Below are positions 1-11,713 of a DNA stretch of 64,000 nt, in pieces. The notes under the pieces are model-generated. The model saw only the letters and a list, made by a program, of their open reading frames with translations. It did not search any database and was not told the DNA's origin. Where the stretch lies: the NCBI GenBank assembly GCA_037389465.1, contig JAZARR010000212.1:5169001-5233000 (forward strand), read 5' to 3'. Source of the DNA: Baylisascaris procyonis (lineage: Eukaryota; Nematoda; Chromadorea; Rhabditida; Ascarididae). Position 1 is the stretch's first letter; the number at the start of each line of letters is the position of its first letter. The position numbers and the translations under genes were made by a program.

Positions 1-356
1 TTCGGATATCGTAACCCACCGGAAATAGAGGAACTGTCCTGTCAGGAAAGCGAACAGTCTTCCTCCAAGCTCCTTTCAGCTTTCAAAATCAACCATAAAC
101 TTCCAGAGCTTAGTCTCGAGATTTGACGCCAAATACGCTGCAGCAATCCTCACATTTGACACTATGTTGCAGGAATTATTCGACAGAAACTAGGCTCCAG
201 CTGCCTCAAAAAATCTCCGCAAAAAAAAAACCCAAATTGTTATCTAGCGAACAACGGGCACTTCATAATAGGAATGAAAAAAACGCTTCCCTCCCTAAAA
301 CGATCCCACATGGCTGTACTTTTAATTGAGTGCAGCTCGCATAATTCAAGCGATAC
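1..356 (-). other. Downstream intron and unresolved sequence of the CDC27 gene
   Basis: The donor GTATCG follows the last assigned codon (AAG, 359-357). A possible minus-strand acceptor ends CTGCAG near 133. The phase-compatible frame after it stops after about 31 codons, so I cannot assign an exon. The next coding exon is probably beyond the left edge. Confidence 0.4.
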
Positions 357-3348
357 CTTAAACTGAGCATTTTTATCAGAGAGAGGAGAAGCTGCCGATT
401 GCGAACCGGATCGAGTTCTACGTGAGACCGGCGATGTCGCCTTCGTGGACGAATCGGAATCAGGAGATTCGATCAACTTATGAAGCGATGGAGTTGAGAC
501 CGGCGATGGTCGCCGCACCTTTATCGTAACATTATTCACCTCCATTTCATTTATGCGATTCATTGACCTGCAAGAAATGAATTATGCAACAACAGGATGC
601 GACTTATGAAAAAGACAATGCAAATTTACCATCGCTGTCCTTAGTACAAAAGCTATTTTTTGCATGAACAAGAGGAAAGTAGACATTTAAACAGTGGACA
701 GCAAGGTCAAATAAGAGAAACCTGAGTTGCTTATCATGAGTCGTACGAGACGAAGTGCCACTCGATAGGTTCGACTGTTGAGAACGTGATGTGCCACGTA
801 GCTCGCGAACAGCCACTACCGTAGAGAAGTTCTCACTGTCTTGCGAAGATGGGAAAAGTCGTGTGCTACGCCTTGTTTCAACGCCACCTGCTTCAGACAG
901 ATGTCGTGATGTATGCACAAGCTTGCGTGTCGAGCTTATATGCTAAATTAATCTTTTAGATCATTATTCGTAAGCAAACACGCATACATCCGCACGACGC
1001 TCAAATGTCGGTCGCTTATCCAACTACGCTAACTGAGTGAACGTTATCTATGTGGGGCGCCAGAGTTGCGTAGTCGCAAAAATATATTCCTCTCCAGGTA
1101 TTACGTACCGTTAATTCCACGCCAATCAATAGCCAGCTCCTATAAGAGATAAATTGCAGTTCTTTTTGCAGTTTAGGACACTAGTCTCGAAGATGCAATC
1201 CGTTTTTTAAAACATTTGGTTCGAGAAAAATTTAAATAAAAATTTTCGATCAAAAAATCTGCAATAGACTATTGGAAAGCCTGCTTTCTTTGACGAATTA
1301 ATAGAGCACTCTTATTCATATTGTCCTGTGAACTTAAAAAAAAATGCACCCACAATATATGCACTCATTTTACAACGAATAAAATATGTGAAACTCTTTC
1401 AAAACAATGCAACTTCACACTTTTCAAATCTCTAATAGCTCAAATTGTTGAATCTGGAAGGATTAAAACACCACTGAGGATTAAGATACCTTCTAATCGC
1501 CCACACAATACAAACTTCTACACTCGAAAAATTTTCAGATAGTAACCCAAGCATTCCACTGCAGCAAACTGATCGACTAAAAGAATAGCTTCTTTCAGAA
1601 ACTAATTCGGATCGATAATAAGCTGACGAACAATGACAATGAAAAACTCAAAACAACTGTAATAATACGTACCGTTCTTTTCTTAGGAGCAAAACATGAG
1701 ATCTTCTGCTCAGACCCACTCACAACTGGCGTCTTCTTCTCATCGGACTTAACGTTCTTGTCCGGCAGCGTTTGCCTAGTCGAAGATTCACTGAAACTTT
1801 CATTCTACATTTTTCCCTATTTATTTTTATTCTTTCAGAATCATGCAAATAATCGACAAAAAAAACTGTTCGTAAGTCGTTCAAGAGTTCAAAAGCACTG
1901 AACACACACAACGTCCACGCTGAAAGGTAAAATTTTTCGTTGTGGCTCCTTGCTATCTTCCTTTAACGATAAATACGCTGAGAGAGGCAGCCCATCATCC
2001 CGGCGCGCAGCAGCTGATGAACCGAAGAACATAAGCTACCATCCGCTATCCAACATATACGAATAAAAACTTACGGAGTTGCAGATTTTGCTTTAACTCC
2101 ACTCTTCTTTACGCTAGTCTTCCAAGCAATTTGCTCGTAAATCTCATCGACGTCAGCAGCTGCACCCCAATCACATTGTGCTTTGATTGCGGACCATGAA
2201 AACATGTTTTGTTCGATAGCTCGACGATTTTCGCACTTTGCCTCATCTGGACGACCCGACTCTCTGCAAAACACCAGCTTTGAAACCTCAGGTAAGTGTG
2301 GAAGAAACGAAAAAATAAGAGATAGCTGTGGGAGTTTTGGTAAACTGGAACGGCAAGAAGATTTCGTTGTGAATTACATGGCTACTCACATTCAGTGCTT
2401 CCTAATGCACAGATGAGGCTTCCAGCACAGTTTATTTTTTGCTCTCTCCTTTACTGCCTAGAACTAAAATTCACGGTTAGAACATGAAAGCAATTCGAAA
2501 CAATCACATGAATATCCTAGCCAGAAGTGCTCGGGCGAACGGTTCCACGGTGTTTCCTTCGAATAAGGAGCTAAGCTGGGCCTCGTTTTTTGCTCGCAGC
2601 ACGAACTCCGCCTCTTCCAACCTGAAAGTCATCAACTTTACATATCGATGCATTTATTGCACATGAAAGCAATGCATCAGTCATCAGACGTTCCTTTCAA
2701 AAACATTCAATCGCATAATAACGAGAAATTTACTATACAATAGTAAATTTTCCTCAGTAATCCTTTCTTCGCTCAACACTTTTCTCAATAACTCTCCACT
2801 TCATTTGCCTACGTAGGTGGCCTTTCGGCTTTACAAACATACCAATATATGTAAAGACTACAAAAGACGTCCAGCGTCAAAGCCACAAGAGAATTTACCG
2901 TGACCAAGGTACAGTAGTGCATGCAGAATTGGTGGCGACTGCGATCGAATTTGAGGATTTTTCATAAAACAAGGACAGAGTTTAAAAAAATGAGATTCTC
3001 GCATCCCCAGAATCAGGATTTTCATGAAGACCGATACATTAAGGTCAGCGTAATTAATACAGAATCTCTGCTCACTTGGCGCATCGAAAGCTATACAAAT
3101 TTTAAAATTGTTCACCCAATAACTCGTATTATTAGTTTAAAATGTCTACTTAGTAAGTGATATATATCGACTTCAATGCATTATCGCGTCGCAGTATCCA
3201 TTTCTGATAACAAAAACAAAAGAAATTTCTTGATCAGCTAATATAATGAAATGCCGATCAAAAAAAAAGGAAAAGAGAATCGCACAAAGAAAACATTAAA
3301 TGCCATCCAATGGCCTATTTCGCTATATCAAATCAGCAAATGATACAT

Positions 3349-3385
<37 letters not shown>

Positions 3386-4904
3386 AACCTACAAGAGCAC
3401 ATTACCAAAAATATAAAACGCTCTGAATTAAACTCTATCATATTTATCAACTCCGAAGACTTTATCTTACATCCTTTTATCCTGAAATATATAAAAACAA
3501 AAACTAATAAGGAACGGTGAAGATGGAATAGGCTGCAATATTTCATCCACTAATTTTTTTTTTGTAATGAAAAATAAAATTTTATGAAGATAAAAACTCA
3601 CCCATTCCGATTAAAACGACAACCTAACACCAATTCTTTTATATGTTGACAGAACGATTTCCTAGCAAAATGTCTTCATTGCAGACATGAGGCTTTATCA
3701 TTGACACCAACTTACGCCATAATGTATAATTTGTCGTGCTAAGATCTTTTTACGCCACCTCAGGAGACAAAAAGAAGTGGAAGATGAAAAGGTAAGAGGA
3801 AGGGGGGGGGGGAAGGGTGGGGTGGGGAAGGTAACAAGAATGAAAGGGAAATAACAACTTGTTGAGTTCGTAGCAACATCGAGCGAATAGAAAACGCAAT
3901 TGAGGTGTGGTATGTCCGCCAGTCGAAAGTAACTTATAGCACGCATCCGTTCTACCGGCCCGCATTAGACAATGTGCCAGCACATATAGCGAACTTTCGC
4001 TTCTCACTGAAATTCCTTTATTTAAGTTTTATTTCAAAGTTTAGCAATAAACTTGCTTTCTCGTACTTCAAAATTCACCTTAAATTTGCCTTTTATTACC
4101 TTTACCCACAATATTCTTCAGTTATATTCAAGAAGTAACAACATGCGCTCAGCAGTGTGGATTGCGCAAACCTCCGGACGGTCTTGAAACCACATCCATA
4201 TGGCAAAGGAACCAAATTCAAGACGGGGCCGGGATTAGGTTTAGCCATACTCCTCCCCAAAACTTTAGGCGAGAATGACCATCAAATCAAATGACTATTT
4301 AAATAACTACGTTAGCTAACCACCTCAATCATTTAACAAAAATTTTTGTTTATTGAAAACAAAACTCTCATAATCCCTTTACAACTCACCCTGATGAATG
4401 ATGTAAAAACTATAACTAATAACCTGTCGCATACCCCTCCATCTCCAATAAAGGCATTTTTTTTTTTCAATTTTTATGAGACAAAACAATAACTCCTATT
4501 CCCTCAACAACTGCTCGTTTCCCATCTCACCTTGAAACTTAAAAAACATCTCCTTTCACCCGTCACGTGCCTAGAACAACGTGATACTGCTACACATAGC
4601 TTAAACTTGAAAGAAAGACGGAAACTCATTCATAAGAATAGAGATTCAAATCTCAATAAATTACCAACCCTCAGAGTTTCATCTGAAAATTTACGGTGCT
4701 TATGCTCGACGACTGCTCGGAAATTAAGTAAATGTCAATCAAATTTTGCAGCTCAGCTAAGCTGCCGTTGATAACGAACAAAACGAATTGAAGAGAGCAA
4801 TTATTGCGATTACAATAAGTGTACTTACCCTGTGAATTGTACAACTCAGCCAATAACATTGCATCATCAAGGGCGAAGAACTCGAGGTAGCAATATATCA
4901 TCTC
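357..4904 (-). CDS. mat-1: CDC27/APC3 (MAT-1) anaphase-promoting complex subunit, N-terminal half, partial
   Basis: Seven minus-strand exons join in phase: 4904-4829, 4006-3859, 2621-2508, 2263-2075, 1790-1673, 942-722, 567-357 (1077 bp, 359 codons). The first four encode the helical TPR repeats of the APC3 N-terminal domain: FFALDDAMLLAELYNSQ, then VLAHCLMRAGRTDACYKLL, TTPQLRFLFARCCYELNKL, LEEAEFVLRA and ESGRPDEAKCENRRAIEQN. These match the order and spacing of CDC27, where this region forms the homodimer interface of the anaphase-promoting ubiquitin ligase that drives mitotic and meiotic exit. The last three exons are Ser/Thr/Arg-rich, low-complexity linker (RRSTR, RRTRSGSQSA), as in CDC27 between its TPR blocks, where cell-cycle phosphorylation is usual. 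The C-terminal TPRs lie off the left edge. The start is uncertain: ATG 4901-4899 directly follows a TTTCAG acceptor and could be used after trans-splicing, or a short upstream exon is missing. Confidence 0.86.
3350..3384. repeat. Poly(A) tract, 35 A on the plus strand, in a CDC27 intron
   Basis: An uninterrupted run of 35 A lies between the exons at 3859-4006 and 2508-2621. It reads as poly(T) in the CDC27 transcript. No retroelement body is recognisable beside it, so it may be a simple repeat or the tail of a decayed insertion. Confidence 0.9.
3802..3827 (+). repeat. G-tract cluster (potential G-quadruplex) 31 bp from a CDC27 splice donor
   Basis: Eleven G are followed by GGG, GGGG and GGGG within 26 bp on the plus strand, which is the template strand of CDC27. 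The CDC27 donor (GTTGTT, intron starting at 3858) is about 31 bp away, so the pre-mRNA carries a C-rich tract just inside the intron. The four G runs satisfy the usual quadruplex pattern. Confidence 0.7.
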
Positions 4905-7900
4905 CTGAAACATCCACGTTTATATCAAACCATCGAATGCGATATCAAGAAAAATTAAATATTTATAGACTAGAACGGAAAGTGACCCTAGAAGTGTCTG
5001 ATAAACAGAATCCCTGTAGATCGTCTCATTCCTATTCGATATAAGTGACGCTTCAGAGAGTCGACATAATGCCATTAAAAAGCCTGATATTCCCCAAATG
5101 CGAACTTTTCTTCTTAGCGAAAACATGAAAAGGAAAGTTTTTCACTTGCCACTTCCTTTCAGTTGCACGAACACGTGATACATACATAGCGAGTTTCACG
5201 ACGAGTCTATACTCACTTGTGTTTTTTTTTTTTTCATGAAGCACAAATAACCGAATAAAATGAAAAAGAAAATATGCAAAAAAAAGCAAACCTCGATACT
5301 GTTACGGGCAGGTGAAAGAAAGGCAGCGGAATGTGACGTCGACTGCTGCATCGCAAATCCACAAAGCCAGATGTTTAGATGCAGTCTGGCTTCGTTCCGC
5401 CACACACTATCCTCAGTCCTCAATGAAAATATTTTAGTAATAACAAGTTCGACCTTTAAAGAACGCGCCCAACATTTCGATTTTAATACCTCAATGACGT
5501 TTTCTTCCAACAGTGCTTCCACAACAAAATTATAAAGTGAACGAAAGAATCGTACACTATCGCCACAACCAAAAAATAAGTATGCATAGAACAACAACAA
5601 GTTTGGAAAATAAGCGACCGCTTGCCACACGCTTGAACGCACTTACTAATTAGAGAATCCTATCTAGAATATCACAGCACCCGACATTTTGTCTATATAT
5701 TTGGTTTTAGCACCGAAGTCTTTAATCGAAATCCAGCAGTCCTGAAGCAAGAAAAACGGATAAATTATGCACTGCATCTTAAAAAGCCGTTTTCACCAAT
5801 AAAATAAAGTCCACGGCCAAAGAGAAAAAAAAAGAAAGAACATTCATGCTTGAAGAAAAGTTATATGTGCGAAACGAGCAAAGAGCTTGTGGATTATGGA
5901 ATCTTTAAAGCATCATTATAGAGTAATATCAGCGAGGTCTCTAATGGTCAACAAAGGTCAAAATTTTTCACGTAAACAACATTACAAAAATTAGTGAATA
6001 TGAACATTAACTATGACAATGTATACCGCAGCACGCTATCATCTAACATAGCACATCGTGCAATGCACTCTAGTGTCACATTACTGATTACAACACGATC
6101 TGTAATAATCTTAATAAAGACTAGGATACAACATGAAAACCCTATGAAGTATAACGCATTCAAGCTACGCTCCTACTGCATCGTATATGGCACATCCTAG
6201 GTTCTTGTATACTCATGCAATGCGTTAAAGCATTTTACTTCCTTTGCATCGATAGTCTTGCCGTACATTTCCAAAAAAAAATTCACTTATTAAATACAAT
6301 GTTTTGCTATAGCTGCCATCATATGAGGAAGCTAAAAAAAAAAACAAACGAAAAAGTGGTGACCACTTTTTGATGGCGAGTGAAAACACTGCCCAAATTC
6401 GAGACTCGAATCAACGCCTTGCACTTCAACTACTGATTCTCCAACCGCATGAGCTTGCTCCTGCCCCACACACCTTTTCTCAACGTTATTGAAAAGTTTT
6501 ATCGGGACTGCTGCAATATCATTACAAAAGAATTAACAGCACCTAGGTAGAACCAATGGATATTGAAAGTGTTCGTAGTGCTTCGGTTGACTGGCAGCAT
6601 TTGCTTACGAAGTAGATAGTGGCGAGTTCGGATTCCCTACAATTTTTTTCACAATTTTTTCATTTGTTTTAAATAATGGCCAACGTCTAGGTCAAAGCTA
6701 TTTAACTTTAGGTGACTCTGTCATAAGACGTTGAGTAATGAAAAAAAAAAGAGCACAATAATGCATATACTGCTGCTGGTGGTGTTGTTAACTTAGTTGG
6801 ACTAATTCGTGTAATCCTAGTTGAGCTTTTATGGCCTTACTATACCGAAACGATGTTTGATCCACAATACCATAAATTCGTGGATACTCCAATATTGCAA
6901 CACTTCTATTCTGTTAACGAATTTGAACGTTTTTAATAATTTCATTCGTCGCCAACTACACTCCATAAACTTGCAAATTCACTGAAATTCTCTAGGAATA
7001 AAGCAATCTTATATGACTCCAATCAAAACCACCACCCGATGTTGAGATCAAGCCGATCAATACTACGCAACAAATTTGTAAATGTTAATAAGCACTGAAA
7101 CTATTGAAGATTTGTGATGGCACTGTCAAAGTGATCCAATTTAGATGTAGCAAAGCCACATAAGAATTACAGATACAAAAATTACATGCAATATTCTTTC
7201 AAGCTTTACTCAGCAAGTGAAACAACGATAAACAAAAATTAATTATGAATTTCCTGGAGCCGAAGTTGATGCTAAGCATTATTGCACAACGATCAACATT
7301 CAACTAAGTCATAATTTCATTAATATTAGGTCAGCGTAGATCAACCTAATATCAATGCAGTTATAATTTTAACTTTCCGTAATACATTACATAGCATGCG
7401 ACACACATGCGAGTTCATTGGTGCTTCTGAAGCCATCCAAAATGCATTTAGCCATGAAGCCAAGAACCACTAAAAGCCAAGGCTTGGAATATCCAGCAGG
7501 CCTGGGCCATTTCTCATAGCCGAGTCCCAGATAAAACGTTATATTCAGCATCATCGTGCTCGACAGCTCATGATCAAGCTATCCGAGCACTCTTGAACTA
7601 TACCATGTGATGGAATCAAAAAACTAGAATTAGGTTGGCTCTCTAAGTGAAGTTCGATGTCGAGCTGAACATTTCCGGTTCATTCTGGTCTTGGTGAGGA
7701 AAGCGATGTGTGTGGGCTGGTAAGAGTAGGTTGTAGCCACCATAATCAGCCCGAAATCAATCGATACTCCTGAGTCAATCACTTATTCTTGACCTACTCC
7801 AGAAGAATGAGCCGGGATGAGTCGGTCTCAATGCAACAAAGTCACGAAATTTCCGACGTGAAGTTAACTGCACAGCAAAATCGTACTAGTCAGCAAAAGT

Positions 7901-10900
7901 TTTTTTTTTTAGACCAGCCTAGTCATACATAAACGCAGGGAATTTTCGGATTAGTGCTATCCAACGAAGAATGCTTACCCAGTGAAGCAGTACAAAACAA
8001 AAAAAAACCCAGATTTTTATGGATAAAAAAGCTTCATCAATTCAAAGGTCAAATTCTAAAAAAGTGGTGAGAAGTCGCACAAATTTCAGCACCTCAGATT
8101 ATGATGCAAAAAAGACCATTTTCTACATTTATAGAAGCCGAGATTAAAGTTTAGAAAAATTTGCGCTCCATACGCAAATAGGAGAAAGAAAAAAGAAAAA
8201 TATTTTTAAATAGCATTTGTCGCCGAAACTACTCTGATTTTTTAGCGATTTCAACATTACAAATTTCACTTGAACTTCTCGACAACGTTGCTTTCCAGAT
8301 GCCATTTTCGCATTATGGTGCTGCACATCCCATTATATTATATTATGAACGTACTGAAGAATGCAATGGTGGGCGCCATATAATATACAATATAGCACGT
8401 CATATGGTATATTAAATTTAACACGCACATTAAACTAAACTCTCCAACGTAAAAGCTTTCCAAAGGCTTTGTAAGAGAGATTAAATTCTATGAATGTAAT
8501 GGGCTCACAAAAAAAATTTTTTCAACATGCTATAGGTAATAATATAAGTACCGGCCGTACAAAGTGTGGTTATATCCTTATGGTGGCCATCTTATAGTAA
8601 AGTGAGGCTATATTCTCTTCTAAAAATTTGCAAAAGCTTATTCAACGAAACGAATGAGAGGAGAGTTGATAAAATGTCTCAATAAGGTTAATACTTAACA
8701 AAAGCACGCGAAAAAGAAGCAAAGAAATTACGTCGAAATAAATAAGCATACAGATGTTTAATAAAACCTCAAATGCGAAATACAGTCTGCAATCTTAAGC
8801 GCAATGCAACAAACATTTGCACTCCTAATACTGGCTGATGGCCATCGAAAAAGTCCCGAAAAATCGATGGTTACCGCAGATCGATAAGTGCCAATTTTTT
8901 TGGAAAACCAACGGCTGCATCGAACCATTTTTCGGTCTCAGCCATAAATACTGAATGGAAGACAGCCAAATTGCTCTATTTATTTTAGTAGATAAAAATG
9001 CAGTTAGCTGTCAAGCAGACAATTAGACGACGTGACGATTGTTGGCTGAAAACTTGGGCTGGAAGATAGTTAAAAAGATACGAAGGATGGCATAGTATTC
9101 GCAGCTGCAAGTACGAATTGGCGATGTTGAACAGCGATCTTCTGGAACGTCCATATAAAACTTCGAATGGAGGTGTTAAGCGAAAAATGCTTGACAATAA
9201 AAGGCACTTCCACTATAGGCTCTTCCAATGCATTCATAAAAGATAGCTAAGAGTGCTAACCACGTGACGTGCAGATGCCAAAAGATGGATAATTAGGCAA
9301 ATTGTTCTTACAGGTGCTTTCGAGGGAAATAATCTTTTAAATTGCTTTTATTCAATCATCGGCCGATAATAGCAAATTAATGAGCGAAAAGCGATCTTAT
9401 GAAGAAATGAATGAGTGGAGAAATGTGCCACATGATCATGCCCTATTCCACTACAATCAAGTGAACAATCAGTCATAAGTTTAAAAAAAGGAATCCATAC
9501 AGAACATTACTGGTCACGTGCAACTGCTAGGTATCCCCTCCCTCCCTCCCCAGTATTGATGGAGATGACAGCCTCATCAGTCAAGCCGGAGATACGATAT
9601 ATTAGGACAAGACGGTAGGCACACACGGAGCATCTTCACAGTGACATGGAATGAAGTTGGAAGCCTCTTAGCAGTGAAGGACTGCCAGGGAACGGAAGCA
9701 AGGTGGCACTCCTCCAAACGCAATCAAGTTGTGAGGACCCGAAAACTGCTAACATTACTTACTAATCTTTTTCCGTTTTTGGATAATAAAGCTAAGTGGT
9801 CTGTCAAAATCTAAGCTGTAGAGAAGCGGGTTGGAGGGGGAGGCAATGAATAAGATAGGAATTCCCGACTACGAAGTTAGTTTAGACAAAATATTTGCAG
9901 AAAGCTTTTCTTTAAATTGATCCAGATCCACTTTAATGGCCATTAGCCAACCAAGTGACTGGAAGTAATGAAATAATCGAAAGTGAAAGCAAAGAATTCG
10001 AATGAACCAAGTTATATGAAATATTCATAAGCGTATCCGTCTTCGTATGTGCCAATGAATAACATTTGTTTCATATTCATGTAAAAAAAAAACTTCCGTT
10101 TCTCTATTCTAAATTAGGTAGTATTAAAAATCGTCTTCAATAGATCACTGTTTTACCTTTGAAACACTGATGAACTTTTTGGATACGGAAATTGCTTCAT
10201 CGCCACGTTGTTTAAGGTTAATAATCAAGCACTATTGCACTGCAAGCTTCCGCTCAATGACTTCCAGCTAAATTACATGAACATTTATTTAGGAAAGCAT
10301 TCTCATCAAAGATGCTATTTTACTACTGACGCTTCATGGGGACATTTTTAGAATAATGACACAAATAGATCAAGGCTCAAAATTATGGGTGATGGGAGGG
10401 AAAGAGGGGGAAGAGGTAAAAGTTTTTGTTCACTTTAACGGTAACGCAACCTGTGGGAAAATTTTGACAAGTAATGCTATTCTTCAAAAACGGCAACAAG
10501 AATGAGGGATGAATAAAGTGAAGAGTGCAGAAAAAAAGAAAAAGATAACGAAGGAAACTATGATAGTCGCAGGTCTAATTTATTTTTGAATAAAATTTGC
10601 ACTAAATTTCAAGAGATCTTTCGAGTTGGAAGAATTTTCCACAATGAATATTCTATGCTAAAAATATTATTTAAAGTAAAATTTATTTAATTTGCTCTAT
10701 TATATTTAATGCACAACATAATTTCTAATCACTCCAATAATATTCACCTATAAAGTATAGAAAATGGAACATAAAGCAAACTGCACTAATTTCCACTAAG
10801 AGAATAAAATGGAAAATGACCTCAATGTGCGCATGCAAAAATAAGTGAGGAATATTAAAGCAGTTAGAAGAACACTAAAGAATACAACAAAGCAATGCTC

Positions 10901-11713
10901 ATATGCACTTTATTTCTAACGCATTAGATGTTATTAATGAAACGGGAAAAAGACCTTGAAAGCAACACGTCGAAGCATTGAAACACCACAGCAAACAAGG
11001 TGACGAGATGTTTTCTCTCTTTCATAAATTAGGGTTTCTCCGAATTGAAAGAGATCACAACGCACTAACAGCAAATTAACTTAATTCAAGATTTCAAAAA
11101 ACCTGAGGAAGTTGAATTCTTTAGCTTCGAACATTTTTTTAAATCGTCACAAAAACTCGACCGGTGGGAACGTTTTAGAATACCACGGGTGAAATGACCT
11201 AAAATCCCACCGAAGGCGTAATGATCGACTGTGATGGGAATCACGTTTATAAGCAAAACTATATGCCTAGACGATTGAATGATTCGCCTCTAATTAAGAC
11301 TTTTTCACAAAAATTCCCCTTATAAAGACGCGTAAAAAGCACAACACGTGCCGAACCTCATCTAGAACAACACATCCGAAAAAAACTCACTCTTAAGCAA
11401 AACCAACATTTTCATCCTTATGCACCCGTAATCTTTAACGCAATACTTCACACGCATTTTTTGGCAACGTTTTTGAAACTTTCTTACTGTAAGCCATTCC
11501 AAAAATCTTCACAAATCGTTTCCATAGTGATGCGAATATCGATTCATAGAGAAATGCAATCGTGGATAATGACAGACATAGAAGACAGACAAAATAGTTC
11601 ATATCTTTGTCGTCTGTGGTTCGACAATCGTATATAATCGGCGCTGATAAGAGAATCTAGAGTTGGCTTGATAGTTGTCAGCGAGTTTTTGACGGTAGTT
11701 GGTACGTTTGAGG
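4905..11713. other. 6.8-kb interval between the divergent CDC27 and antizyme genes; no supported gene
   Basis: I find no exon set with agreeing phases and no recognisable protein on either strand. The longest open frame is minus 5642-5196 (148 codons), unrecognised and described as a finding. Composition is uneven: stretches near 7.4-7.9 kb and 9.5-9.75 kb look less AT-rich than their surroundings and may be decayed repeats. A foldback lies at 7302-7372. The two flanking genes are transcribed away from each other, so both 5' control regions should lie in this interval. Confidence 0.6.
7302..7372. repeat. Imperfect foldback (inverted repeat) element
   Basis: The arms ATATTAGGT (7323-7331) and ACCTAATAT (7344-7352) are perfect 9-bp complements around a 12-nt loop. 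Similarity continues outward imperfectly for about 20 more bases on each side (CATTAATATTAGGT against the reverse complement CATTGATATTAGGT, then CATAATTT-like against TATAACTG-like). A short foldback transposon relic or MITE-like sequence is possible. Confidence 0.45.

Noticed and set aside
4140..4300. Less AT-rich stretch in a CDC27 intron as a possible repeat shared with 44.0-44.15 kb
   Set aside because: Only a short word (TCATTTGATTTGA) is shared; no longer similarity could be seen by eye.
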